A DNA stretch of 64,000 bases, from assembly GCF_019649055.1 (NCBI RefSeq), contig NW_026570263.1:248001-312000 (forward strand), given 5' to 3'. Both the position numbers and the translations under genes were made by a program. The notes beneath the pieces are model-generated. The model saw only the letters and a list, made by a program, of their open reading frames with translations, searched no databases and was not told the DNA's origin. This document shows, in pieces, positions 63,568 to 64,000 of the stretch. This stretch comes from Paramacrobiotus metropolitanus (Eukaryota > Tardigrada > Eutardigrada > Parachela > Macrobiotidae). Each line of letters opens with the position of its first letter. Position 1 is the stretch's first letter.

Positions 63568-64000
63568 TTCCATGATGTACGGCTTTAATAAACTAACGGT
63601 TAATACGAGTGCATGCGTACTTATGTTCTCTGACTCCTTATTGATTGTGTAAACGCCGTGTATTATTGTCGGCGTTGCTTTATCTTTGTAAACTGCTACA
63701 CGCTAAAACAGAACTGTGATATTTGGTTTTCTTGAAAGATTAGTCTAGACTAAAATTTAGTTGTGAATTGCAGTTGCTGATACGAACTTATGCTATGAGC
63801 GCTCTTGTGTCTTGTTGCGAAAGCATAAGTTTGTGTGGGGTATACCTACCGGAAGTCACAATTTCTGGATAACAACATCATCCAAAATTATTTTATTATT
63901 TATTCGTGCACGTACATGCTGAATTGGTTTATTGGTTGTTCGTGGATTAGGCATAAGATATAGTTCATATTCTTATGTTCCCACGTTATCTTAGATAACG
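63567..64000. other. Right flank, no gene seen
   Basis: No coding text recognised. Confidence 0.4.

Overview
The window is nuclear DNA from an invertebrate animal. Protein genes are split by short GT-AG introns, intergenic DNA is AT-rich, and a large share is mobile elements of animal type: a tyrosine-recombinase (DIRS-like) retrotransposon, a Ty3/gypsy element with an env-like ORF, a Maverick/adintovirus-like gene block, non-LTR relics and several inverted-repeat DNA transposons. A tardigrade or other ecdysozoan is my tentative reading; no rRNA or tRNA gene fixes the taxon.

Layout. 0.66-4.54 kb: DIRS-like element on the minus strand (gag, RT/RNase H, tyrosine recombinase), damaged. 5.2-5.6 kb: small secreted protein. 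6.6-8.24 kb: four-exon tryptophan 2,3-dioxygenase. 8.49-9.73 kb: inverted-repeat element beside a degenerate vWA-like copy. 11.05 kb: small membrane protein. 12.6-18.25 kb: tandem pair of large secreted/membrane vWA (VWA7-like) genes, the second with one in-frame TAG. 19.1-22.3 kb: two broken leucine-rich-repeat genes. 22.77-24.92 kb: a six-exon gene for a 593-residue protein with a divergent histone H3 fold. 25.3 kb: LRR membrane protein. 26.1-28.9 kb: Maverick/adintovirus-like packaging block, convergent with a Ty3/gypsy env and pol remnant (29.0-33.7 kb). 37.1 kb: frameshifted two-Ig gene. 39.40-41.51 kb: DNA transposon with 9-bp target duplication and an unrecognised 404-residue protein. 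42.44-45.87 kb: non-autonomous inverted-repeat element. 45.9-47.3 kb: retroelement endonuclease-like ORF split by a self-complementary repeat. 49.3-53.0 kb: tandem duplication carrying 30-bp minisatellites. 53.8-54.65 kb: acyl-CoA synthetase pseudogene. 55.8-61.5 kb: second copies of the Ig, small membrane and LRR genes. 62.5-63.6 kb: 5'-truncated non-LTR element with a (TAA)n tail.

How it fits together. The host genes fall into small paralogous families of secreted or membrane proteins (vWA, Ig, LRR, short membrane proteins), many copies broken, consistent with a fast-turnover region kept fluid by transposons. The two genes that look complete and most informative are the dioxygenase (kynurenine pathway) and the H3-fold protein. 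The most notable observations are the H3-fold gene, the intact-ended transposon with an unfamiliar protein, and the viral-type packaging genes lying tail-to-tail with an unusual zinc-cluster/glycoprotein ORF. All assignments are by eye from sequence; no database search was run.
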